From contig ML682007.1 of assembly GCA_007922195.1 (NCBI GenBank), forward strand, positions 16,848,487 to 16,912,486: a stretch of DNA of 64,000 nt, read 5' to 3'. The position numbers and the translations under genes are program-made. A model generated the notes under the pieces. The model did no database searches. It was not told the origin of the DNA and was given only the letters and a program-made list of their open reading frames with translations. Below are positions 1 to 8,658 of this stretch, piece by piece. The stretch's first letter is position 1. Every line of letters starts with the position of its first letter. The DNA comes from Podocnemis expansa. Its lineage: Eukaryota > Chordata > Testudines > Podocnemididae.

Positions 1-102
1 ATGTGTCCTTATTGAACGTCATCAGATTTCTTTTGGCCCAATCCTCTAATGTGTGTAGGTCACTCTGAATCCTATCCCTGTTCTTCACCTTTCAGTGGCA
101 TG
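1..102 (-). mobile_element. CR1 LINE fragment, antisense, cut by the window edge
   Basis: The segment contains GGCCCAATCCTCTAAT and AGGTCACTCTGAATCC. These resemble the reverse complement of the CR1 region just downstream of the reverse transcriptase domain, where the sense strand reads roughly CTGGAYARATTGGAGGATTGGGCC. This match is from memory of amniote CR1 copies. The element runs off the left edge and similarity stops near position 102, so its true length is unknown. It is non-coding here. Confidence 0.45.
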
Positions 103-1877
103 TGCTAGTTAAAGCAAAAAAGCACAGACTTTGTAGGATTTCTAAAACAATCACACTTCCCTTTTGGCAAAACGTGAGGTACCAGACCTCAGTAAAATAA
201 TAATGTCCCCTGCCTCAGTCTTCTCACCACTCTTCATCATTCTTTGGGATTCAGTCAGTGTCTTTTCAAGGATCCAGGGCCTTTTCACAGAGCCACACAT
301 CTCCAGTTCATGGCTTCTCCCCTGAAACACAGAATCAGTCCTTCTGACCCCTGCAATCAGAGAGTTTCAGCTTTGACTTGCCCTGGAGACAACAGGCTCC
401 CTCTCCCTCCTATAGCCTATATTTTTTGTTCCTTTTCCAATCCTTCAGCCTTTTAAGTGCTTCACTAACACTTCAGTATCCCTTCTGTGGAAATTCCCTG
501 TTCCTTTCTCTCCAGCTGAATCGCATGGGCTTCAATCATTCCCTGGTTCTATAGTTATCTCATTAGAATGAGTAGTATTTGGGCTAATGATACTTCATTG
601 CTACCGATCTGGGAAATACATAACACCAGCCCTGATACTAGTTGGCTGATTCCATATACCTGGACATTCAATAATGTAGAAATATTATAGAAACAATAAG
701 AATTAATAAATTATAAGTCCTCCAAATCATCACACATAGCTATATAGCTAGCTCAGTTCGTCTAACCATCTATCTTTAGGTTTTATTTACAATTGAATTC
801 ATCATACTTTCGCATCAGTACATCCCAGGTGTAGTACTTTTGCATTTAGCTCTATAAAAAGACTGTGTGGGTGTTCATTGGTATATTTATACCAGTGGGA
901 ACTATTCTTTGATTTTTGCTTTGTGTTTTGAATATAAATTATGGGTGATAACATATAGCATCAATAAGGAACTTCCTAAGGAATCTCTAATGAATTTTCA
1001 ATCATGCCCAATAGATGCAAAATAAAACTATTCTTTTCAGGGTGGTTTTAAATATAGTTCTGTGTGTGATGGAGGGTGAGAAAGAGAGAAGAAAAGACTA
1101 GTGTAGGAAAAAAGAGGAAAACAGAGAGGAACAAAATCTATCTCAGTATTTCAGCCATCCAAGTACTGCAATTTAATTTCTTATTTCCTCATTAAATCCC
1201 AAAGCACACACTCCCCACTTAAAGCATTTAATTGGAAGCTTGATCCTCCTCTGTATTAGTTCCTTAGGAGGACTTACAAAATGTAATTTTTTTTTAAACT
1301 TACAAATATTAACACTTGTTATAGGCCATTTATTTTGTTTTGTATTTTTTAAATATAGTAAAGGTAAAAACATATAACAATATGAAATGTAGAGAAGTGA
1401 TTAATTTTTTCTTTCTAATTCCTGTCTTTTGGCAGGCAGCTTCCTTATCAGATGGGATTCTTAGTGGTAGATTAATTTAACTCGTTGGCACAATAATTTG
1501 GTAGGATATAGAGGACTGGTAACAATAAAGCATTCCCTGAGTGCACAGAGAGACAGCAATAGTTTGGCAATAGACTGAGTCTTAACTACTGGTGGCAGCT
1601 ATGCCAGTGGCCTAAGAAGGGAGGGAGGTGAGATGGGTTGTGAGTTATCACAGAGAATACTTTCTTGGGTGACTGGCTGGTGAGACCTGCCCACATGCTC
1701 AGGGTTTAACTGATTGCCATATTTGGTATCAGGAAGAAATTTTCCCCCAGGACATATTGACTAGAGCTTTGGAAGGTTTTCACCTTCCTCTGTAGCATGG
1801 GGCATAGCTCACTTGCTGGTGGATTCACTGTTTCTTAAAGTCTTTAAAACATGATTTGAAGACTTTAAATAACTCAG
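103..1877. other. unique AT-rich DNA, no recognised feature
   Basis: No repeat, RNA gene or coding frame could be supported. The open frames present are under 75 codons and show no recognisable domain. Short T-rich runs occur near 1288 and 1345, and an A/G-rich stretch lies at about 1075-1130. Confidence 0.5.
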
Positions 1878-1880
1878 TCA

Positions 1881-1988
1881 TAGGATAAAGATTTATTATA
1901 GGTGTGGGTGGGTGAGGTCTTGTGGCCTGCATTGTGCAGGAGGTCAGACTAGATGATCATATCGGTCCCTTTGGACCTTAGAGTCTAT
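1881..1988 (+). mobile_element. CR1 LINE 3' end (host of the next element)
   Basis: The stretch GGAGGTCAGACTAGATGATC followed by a GGTCCCTTTGGACCTTA motif is the typical 3' terminal segment of turtle and crocodile CR1. That segment ends in short ATCTATGA-like tail repeats. Here the tail GAGTCTAT is interrupted by a palindromic element and resumes after it as TATGAGTCT (2326-2334). Only the extreme 3' end is present, as is usual for 5'-truncated CR1 copies. It carries no coding potential. Confidence 0.75.
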
Positions 1989-2325
1989 GGCTACATCTGC
2001 ACTAGCAAATTAGTCCAGACTAAACAAGCTTAGTCAGGACTAATTTGTTCCAGGTCTACACTAGGCTTTGCCTAGTTTGAACTAAAAAATTTTTTAGCAA
2101 GGTTTAATTTGAACTAGTTAGTTTGAACGGTTAGTTTGAACTTTAGTTAGAACTAGGGCAATGTAGACACCTTAATTCGAACTTAAAGTTCAAACTAAGC
2201 AGTTAGTTCAAACTAGAAAAAGTGGTTAGTTTGAACTAAAAACCTGTGGTTAGTCTAAACTTATCTGGAACTGCTGAGTTTGGACTAAGGAAGTCTAAAC
2301 TAAGTTTCCTAATATAAACATAGCC
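1989..2325. mobile_element. palindromic MITE-like element inserted in a CR1 tail
   Basis: The termini are inverted repeats: GGCTACATCTGCACTAG on the left, and on the right the reverse complement of GGCTATGTTTATATTAGG. The interior is built from many copies of AGTTTGAACTAA and its complement, so each strand can fold on itself. TAT flanks both sides (1986-1988 and 2326-2328), compatible with a TA or 3-bp target duplication. A relative lies at 44651-45109. There is no ORF, so it must have been mobilised in trans. The superfamily cannot be fixed from two copies. Confidence 0.7.
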
Positions 2326-2335
2326 TATGAGTCTT

Positions 2336-2373
2336 AAGAGATTTGTTCATCTACCAAATATGATACATCCAAG

Positions 2374-2404
<31 letters not shown>

Positions 2405-3822
2405 ACTGTCTGATTTGGGCTTATGACCAGTGATGACTCCTGAAGTACAGTTCTGGGGTCATAGAACTGGTAAATTTAGCTATTGTTTGCTCCCTTGGTA
2501 TGAGGTGTCTTAGGAGGACTTGTTCTAGAAAGGCAACTCCTCTGCCAAGATCAGGATGGGAGAATTTAGTAAGTGATGGAAAGTTTTGAGCCAATTCATC
2601 CATCCATCAAGCACCCACTGTCATGACATCTAGGCACCAATGACCTGATCAAAGGCAATCTTTACATACTTCAGTAGTTTTTAGTATAAGCCCTATACTT
2701 ACATGACATAACTTTCTCTCCAAAAGGAAATTGTTATTGTCCCCTAAATTGTGTTTTATTCTGCACAGTGTTTATTTGACACACAATAGTTTCCTGTTTT
2801 GCTGGATAATTCTTTCTTGATTCCCCCCCCCCAACGGTTATGTAAATGAAGGACAAATTCACATTGACTAGAGTCTGGGATAAATGAGTCCTGGAGAAAC
2901 CTTACACTAGAGGTGTGGGGAAAATGTGAAAACAAAACATAAAGCCTTGGAAACCAAAGTTTGTTTTTTTTTTAACATTTTTTTCAAATAAATCCTTTAG
3001 CATAACTTATTTTTCAGTGAAATTTTTCTGTCCCTGGTTTAGGGAAATGTGCCCATTCTCACTCAAAAATGCTGATTTTGAGCACATTGGCAATTTTTAA
3101 AAGGAAAGATAATGTCATTATGAATCTCTTAAAATTAATTCACACGTAAATAGGCAACATTTCGTGTTTCAAATGCTTCTTATTATGTTTTACTGGAAAT
3201 TCCATGTAAAATGAAGTTTCTGGGTCATAAAAATGACTTGGAAAAAATAATGATAAATCTTGCAACAAACAACAGGGGGAAAGTTGTCACTTTCATGCAG
3301 CTCTTATTTTCACACATGGAGCTCTGCAAACACACTGCATCCTGACCTACAAGATCCCTTCATGTTCTAGTGCAAGAGCTTTACTAAATAGACAATGCCA
3401 GTCATGAAGAACCTTGTGGTCATGTCACTGTTTATTAATGTTAACTAATTGACAGCTGAAATACTGAGTCATGAGACTGATGCTAATGAAAAGGTAATAC
3501 ATGTTAACAAATTAGTCCATACCATTTCAAACTTCCTTTTTAACTACTTTTGGAGGTGTCCCTTAGTTTTGACCTTTGTCACATATGTGAAAGGTCAGTA
3601 TATCATATTTAGGTCATGACAAATTAAGACTTAAAAATATTAGATATTGCACCTCTGTGTCCCTTATTAGTTACTTTCAGACAGCGAGATATATTACTAA
3701 TCAGATCAAGCAGAAGCAGACAATAGTAAAACCAGAGTCACCGTAGTTACACAGGGAAGAATTTGTCCAAGTATATTTAGTTACTTTTATGAACAAGACA
3801 TCAGGCAAAAAATAATCTGTAG
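2336..3822. other. unique sequence with one microsatellite
   Basis: Apart from the TG/AG microsatellite at 2377-2405 and a 10-C run at 2823-2832, nothing is recognised. No open frame exceeds 70 codons with identifiable content. Confidence 0.45.
2377..2405. repeat. compound (TG)n(AG)n microsatellite
   Basis: A TG dinucleotide run passes directly into an AG dinucleotide run, a typical compound microsatellite. Confidence 0.9.
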
Positions 3823-4145
3823 AATAGTGTGACAGGCTGTTCCCCAGATCCAGTCCAGTGTGCCACTGTGATCTCCCCAATTCCCACTCCTGAACCCCAA
3901 TTTGTCCCACTCTGCTAAGTGACCACTCACTCCTGAGTCAATCCACTCTAGCCTTTCATGTGCAATTGGTCCTAAGCAGTGGGTGTATGCCCTCTAGATA
4001 CTCAAGTGACGGTCCCTAAGCAAGCATCCCCAGCCCCAGATACCACTGTGGGAGCTACTGTCTACAGAGATTGGGACCCACTCCCAATCACCATACACTC
4101 AGTTTCATCCATTTAACAAAGAAATGGATTGTGTCCAGCCTTCCT

Positions 4146-4258
4146 ACAAATAGTGTAGTGGCTAACACCTCTGCTTAACATGCAGCAGGTCCTGGGTTCA
4201 ATTCCCAGGGGGTTGGACTCAATGATCTCACAAGGTCCCTTCTAGCCATTTGATTTGA
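4146..4258 (+). mobile_element. tRNA-Val(AAC)-derived SINE with CR1-like tail, copy 1
   Basis: The 5' part looks like a tRNA-Val gene. It has an A box TAGTGTAGTGG (4151-4161), an anticodon arm CTGC-TTAACAT-GCAG whose loop reads AAC, and a B box GGTTCAATTCC (4195-4205). The 3' part, GGTTGGACTCAATGATCTC followed by AGGTCCCTTCTAGCC, matches the CR1 LINE 3' end, suggesting mobilisation by CR1 machinery. It ends in ATTTGATTTGATT. TTCCT flanks both sides, a possible short duplication. It sits inside the solo LTR and is therefore younger than it. Confidence 0.85.
4151..4205 (+). promoter_or_regulatory. RNA polymerase III internal promoter (A and B boxes) of the SINE
   Basis: The A box TAGTGTAGTGG and B box GGTTCAATTCC are 33 bases apart, as in tRNA genes. 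Both fit the consensus closely. Whether this copy is transcribed cannot be judged. Confidence 0.7.
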
Positions 4259-4936
4259 TTCCTCGACCACACAGCTATAGATAAAACAACTACTAGTTTA
4301 TTGATCAGATTATAATTCTAAGCAAGAATATGGCCAGTCATGGCAGAATCATAATATAAATGAGCCAGGAGTGACCACGAGGAAATAAAAGGTAACACAC
4401 ATACTAACCTAATACTTCTACCTACACTGATCTCATAGTCCAAGTTCATGCTCAAGATATTCAACTGTCAGATGTTTGCACAGCCAGTCTCTGCCTGAGA
4501 CCAGGCAGGGCCCAGATCTTGCTTGAAGTTGTTTCAAGGTGGCGAGTCCAAGCTCAAAAGCCCCAAATTCCTCCAAGTGTCTCTTTGTTTCAAAACTCTC
4601 CCGACCCCCTCCCTTTCTGGGCAGAGGTGATCTCTTTGTATGGTCGGAGCCAAGGAATTCAATTAGCACATCTTTGTTGGCCTCTTCGAGGTACTTGCTT
4701 GCTTACTGCTCTGTCTGTCTCCCCCCCCCCCATCCATGTTACACATCTGTACACACGCATGAGGCTGCAGGAAACATATCATCCTAGTAATCAAGTAGAA
4801 TAGGCTATGAGCATCCACAAAGAAACATTGCATGGTGTAACTGGCAAGAAATCATCTGATCACAGTGTACAAGTGAACAGAAAAATCATATAGATCATTA
4901 CCCAGGGTGCACAGACGTGCATCCCATGACAAATAG

Positions 4937-7150
4937 CTATTTCTTAAACCTTAATGATCCCTGAAATATTATGTTAAGGGAATAAGGTCTATAACTTTTA
5001 GACCAAACCTACCACTTGCATTAAATTCTTGCAGGGAACATAAGCAAATTTGCTAAAAACAATACTAATAATTCTTTACAGATAATTTACTGGTTAGTAA
5101 GGGGTGTTTGCAGAATGATAAGATATCCAAGAATAGTTATAGGGCATTTTCAGTGGATCTATTGCACAGAAGTAGACCAATGGCGTTAATAAACCATGAT
5201 TTACTTTTTCACATGTACATTCAGTTTTCAACTGTATTGTCTCAGCAGTATTCAATGAATTATCGGAACCTGCCTGAAAGGTTAAAGACTTTCAAAACAT
5301 AGCAATAAGAGTAAACATGAAAATGTTACGATCTGAAGCCTTTTGACTATGATTACATGCTACATCCTGTCCTTTCTCCCCCCGTCTTTACCAATGGTGA
5401 TATTTTAAGAGCTAGAAGATCTTACTAATTCATCTAAAAACAGAGTGTTCACTGTGTCAATGCAATTATCAGTTGTTTCAACATGTAGAACACTACCCTA
5501 ATGTTGCAGTTGAAGGCTTTGTTGAACTGTATCAGCCCTGGAGCATGTACAGTACCATTATCTGTTTTCGTTCCACTGTCATGTTCATCCATTGATGTGT
5601 GGAACTTGCTAATGGGAGTTCTGTCCTCAGCATGTTTGCCAATAAGCATCCTCTTTTGACTGCCAAATATTAAATGGATCAGGCTGTAAAACATTTGTCC
5701 CGCAGATTCCTGGCTTGAAATCACCTAGTCTTTTGGAGGTGAACACTATAAGAAATTGTTGTTGAAAGCTATAGTTACCAAGGTTCAAGTCATCTTCAGG
5801 CTCATCTAATGCAGGTAGTTCCTCTCCTGGTTGGGCTCTTCCTCAGTCTAAGGGAACTAGCTGGCGTTATGGCAATCAGACATCATTAATGAACCCACAC
5901 GTAAAAGTTATAGATTTGCCAATTGGTGATTCCCCCCGGCCACCTTCTGACTGTGAATTGGAACCCTAGTGGGGAGGTCCTGTCCAAAAATACCTTTTAT
6001 AAAGAAGTCTATAAAATGTAACATAAGAGCATTGTACTGTGTGTAACAGTGATTTCAACCTATTTCCATTCATTTTTGCTTTATCCGTATTTTACCTCTG
6101 ACTCTCCCATCAAGGTCCCTGTTTTAATTTCTATGAGTGGATGTGATTTGCAGTGTTGCAGCTTTTGAGTCAAGAGAACTCAGTAAGTTTATTCAGCAGC
6201 ATCTAGAAATCAAACTACAGTAGAAGCAGAGTGAGAGTGCTGTGTGGAAGATGGATGTTCCATCTCATGAAGATTTTCAAGTTTTGAAAAGTGGCTTCAT
6301 TCTGAACTGGAGTGAAAAATTCAACATTTTGAAATTCTCCATGAAGGAAAAAAAAAGAATAATTGGGGGGGGGGTCAATCAAAATATTTTCATTTTAACA
6401 TAATCAAGATGAATTTGACTTTGTTTTATTTTGTATTTATAATAATATAAAGGTCTTCCTAAAGCCAAGGACTAAGAGTTTATATACCGTGTGAAGGCTT
6501 TCCTGTCACATTTTCACATTCCTACTTTTTCTCTTTGATTGGATTTGATCTTGAGGAGCTAAAAGCCAAAAGAATGGTATTCAGTATACATTAGTATTAC
6601 ACATCCAAGTTGCAGAACCAGGATAATCTCCATTGTTTTCTGTAGCACAATTTTCAGCTCAAGAACTAATGCCATATTCTGCAGAAGCATTATTCTGTTT
6701 TGCAAAACTTCACTCAGACAGTGTAAAGACTTTTTGCTGACTTCCACAAAGGCCAGCCAAAGAGAAGTAAGAGAATGGAAAAGTGATTGAGGGAGCTATG
6801 TGCCCTGCTCTCATGGAAAGTCAACAATTTACACTGCAAAAGGTATAAATCTTCACTGATCATTAGCAAAATACCCTTCATCCAACCCCTTGTTTGAAAG
6901 GCCACACATAGTTCACAGAATCTAACAAAAATAAACTTAAAATCAAGCTGTTGAAGATGCAAAACTGCCAACATAGGAAGTGGAAAACAAAGTAATTCTA
7001 AATATTAAGGAGGTCAGCTAAATTTGTCCATTTTCCTCTCCATAGGGACTACTGTGATGACAAGACACAGAAATCCTTTTATGCTGTACCATCAGTGTCA
7101 GGGGAAAAAAAGGTTTTATTTTATTTTTGTCTGAGTCCACATTCAGTGAA
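4937..7150. other. mostly unique sequence
   Basis: No repeat family is recognised with confidence. A 10-G run lies at 6365-6374. A weak coding-like stretch at about 5650-5968 is listed separately. The other open frames are short and lack domain features. Confidence 0.4.
5650..5968 (+). pseudogene. possible remnant of protein-coding sequence, serine-rich
   Basis: One plus-strand frame reads a composition unlike the surrounding random frames. A stretch ending near 5763 is followed, after two stops, by 65 open codons to a stop at about 5967. It includes a run rich in Ser and Gly (around SSSGSSNAGSSSPGW) and a segment NPHVKVIDLPIGDSPRPPS. A CAG acceptor-like sequence lies at about 5705. I do not recognise the protein. 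The stops mean it is at best a decayed exon or processed pseudogene, and it may be chance. Confidence 0.15.
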
Positions 7151-7247
7151 GTCATTTGGCCTGATTCTGACCCCCCATTGTATTTGTGACTTCAGTGGAC
7201 TTACACTAATATAAAATAAGAAAAGAAGAGAGAAGAATCAGGCCCCC
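7151..7247. repeat. short palindromic repeat with GGCCTGATTCT ends
   Basis: The left end GGCCTGATTCTGACC is matched by the inverted right end AGAATCAGGCCCCC. The interior contains the motif GTGACTTCAGTGGACTTACAC, part of a palindromic non-coding repeat I remember from reptile and bird genomes. Related copies appear near 18765, 19468, 57940, 61286 and 61905. Confidence 0.6.
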
Positions 7248-7755
7248 AGACTGTAAAGGTTTATAAAGCCTTTTACAATTCTCTCTTCCAAAGTACAGCA
7301 GGTGTGATGGAGTGGGGAGTTTTCTTCAACAGCTGATGTGCTCTATACTGTCATGCTGATGGCTATCTACAGGAAGTGTTTTTATTTTAAAGATGAATAT
7401 AGGATGACAATAATATATTTGGAGAAAATTATAGATAGTGGCAGGACTGAAGTGGTATTAACAGAGTAGCTGTCTCAGTGACTTGCAGTAAAAATTTAAA
7501 TGGAAAAATCTGTATCTAGCCTGAAACCTACATATCATAGAATCTAGAAAGTCCATTCTCAATGCAGAGGCAGAGTTATAGGCACTATAAAAGTAAAATA
7601 CCCATCCTTTAGGAATATTTTATCTCAAGCCTTGTTCATAAAAACAGAAAAGACACTAGTGCTTCAGAGCCTGCTTTCAAAGCAACATATATATAGACTA
7701 GACTGTTGCAAATAGACATCTATGCATTGCAAAAGGGAGAGTTTCTTTGCCCAGT

Positions 7756-7985
7756 TCCAAAGGGATAGCCATGTGTCTATTCAGCAGAACAAACAAGGAG
7801 TCCAGTGGCACTTTTAAAGCCTAACAAATTTATTTATCACATGAGTTTTTGTGGGAAAAAATCCCACTTCGTCAGATGCTCCAAAGCATTCAACAGTGGG
7901 ATTTTCTCCCATGAAAACTCATGCGATAAATACATTTGCTAGTCTTTAAAAGTGCAACAGGACTTCTTGTTTTTCTTTTTTTTTT
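7756..7985. mobile_element. foldback element, near full-length palindromic copy
   Basis: The two halves are inverted copies of about 90 bases. The left arm runs ACAAGGAGTCC, GTGGCACTTTTAAAG, AACAAATTTATTTAT, GTGGGAAAAAATCCCAC. The right arm repeats this in reverse complement up to CAGGACTTCTTGT. The spacer holds TTCGTCAGATGC. The left end also has TCCAAAGGGATAGCC, the inverse of the tail GGCTATCCTTTTGGAA seen in other copies. TGCCCAGT and TACCCAGT flank it, a probable 8-bp duplication. It is inserted at the edge of an MIR-like SINE and has no coding capacity. This is the commonest element in the window. Confidence 0.75.
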
Positions 7986-8075
7986 TACCCAGTCTCCCCT
8001 GGGCAAGACACTTCACTTCCCTGTTTCTCAGTTGCTTTATGTTAGAAAGGGGCATTATAGTTAGGTGTCTTACAT
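7986..8075 (+). mobile_element. MIR-like SINE fragment
   Basis: TGGGCAAGACACTTCACTTC and CCTGTTTCTCAGTTGC resemble the conserved core of MIR SINEs (gtgaccttgggcaagtcactt ... ctctgtgcctcagtttcc). It is degraded and abuts the foldback element at 7756-7985. Confidence 0.45.
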
Positions 8076-8542
8076 CTTAAATAATTAATACACTGAGTTT
8101 CTCAGATGAAAGGGACTAAGCAAATACAAAATATTATTTTAAATAATCCCTTATTGTGGGCTCCACCAGTTGTTACACAGCAGGCAGCCTTAGGCCTTAT
8201 TCCAAGAATGGAAATGGGCTTGTCCCCTCAGATCTTAATTCATTTATCAACTCAACAGCAGATTAAATTGTACAAATTGAAAACAAAAAGTTATCTATTA
8301 TTGACACATGGGAATGATAAGCACATATATTACTGCTTTCCTCTGTTACATAAATTTGTGTGACTACAAAACAAGATCAGACCCTCTTCATCTTCAGTAG
8401 GAAAGAATAGAGTAAAAGTCAAAGTTTTCTTCTATACAGTATTTTAGCACCAACTGTGACAAATATGGCAATTTCCTGCAATATCCTTGGAAAACCTTAA
8501 TTAAAGTTTAAATAGCTTTGGAATCCACTGTATTAAAAATAA

Positions 8543-8658
8543 AAACAAGGAGTTCCGTGGCATCCTTGAAGACTAATAAATTTGTGAGTCAAAAAGTGCC
8601 ACAGGACTCCTTGTTTGTTTTGCTGAACTAGACTAACATGGCTATCCTTTTGGAACTT
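8543..8658. mobile_element. foldback element, internally deleted copy
   Basis: The left arm AAACAAGGAGTTCCGTGGCA and the right arm AGTGCCACAGGACTCCTTGT are inverted copies separated by a short remnant of the centre. The right side continues into the family tail (TTTGCTGAACTAGACTAACA then TGGCTATCC) and ends TTGGAACTT. It lies only 560 bases from the 7756 copy. Confidence 0.75.

Larger units (their letters stand above)
3828..4931 (-). mobile_element. solo LTR of an LTR retrotransposon or endogenous retrovirus (family A), minus strand
   Basis: Read on the minus strand the element starts TGTCATGGGATGCAC and ends in CTGTCACA, so it has the TG...CA ends of an LTR. The five bases AATAG flank it on both sides (3823-3827 and 4932-4936), a clean target duplication. 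The copy at 48115-49128 on the plus strand has the same start, the same end and a matching polyadenylation region, which proves a family. No internal retroviral genes or partner LTR lie next to it, so it is a solo LTR left by recombination. A SINE is inserted at 4146-4258. Open frames at 4433-4803 are incidental. Confidence 0.85.

Noticed and set aside
4151..4205. Functional tRNA-Val gene
   Set aside because: The acceptor stem is not closed, the tail is CR1-like, and a second dispersed copy exists, so it is a SINE.
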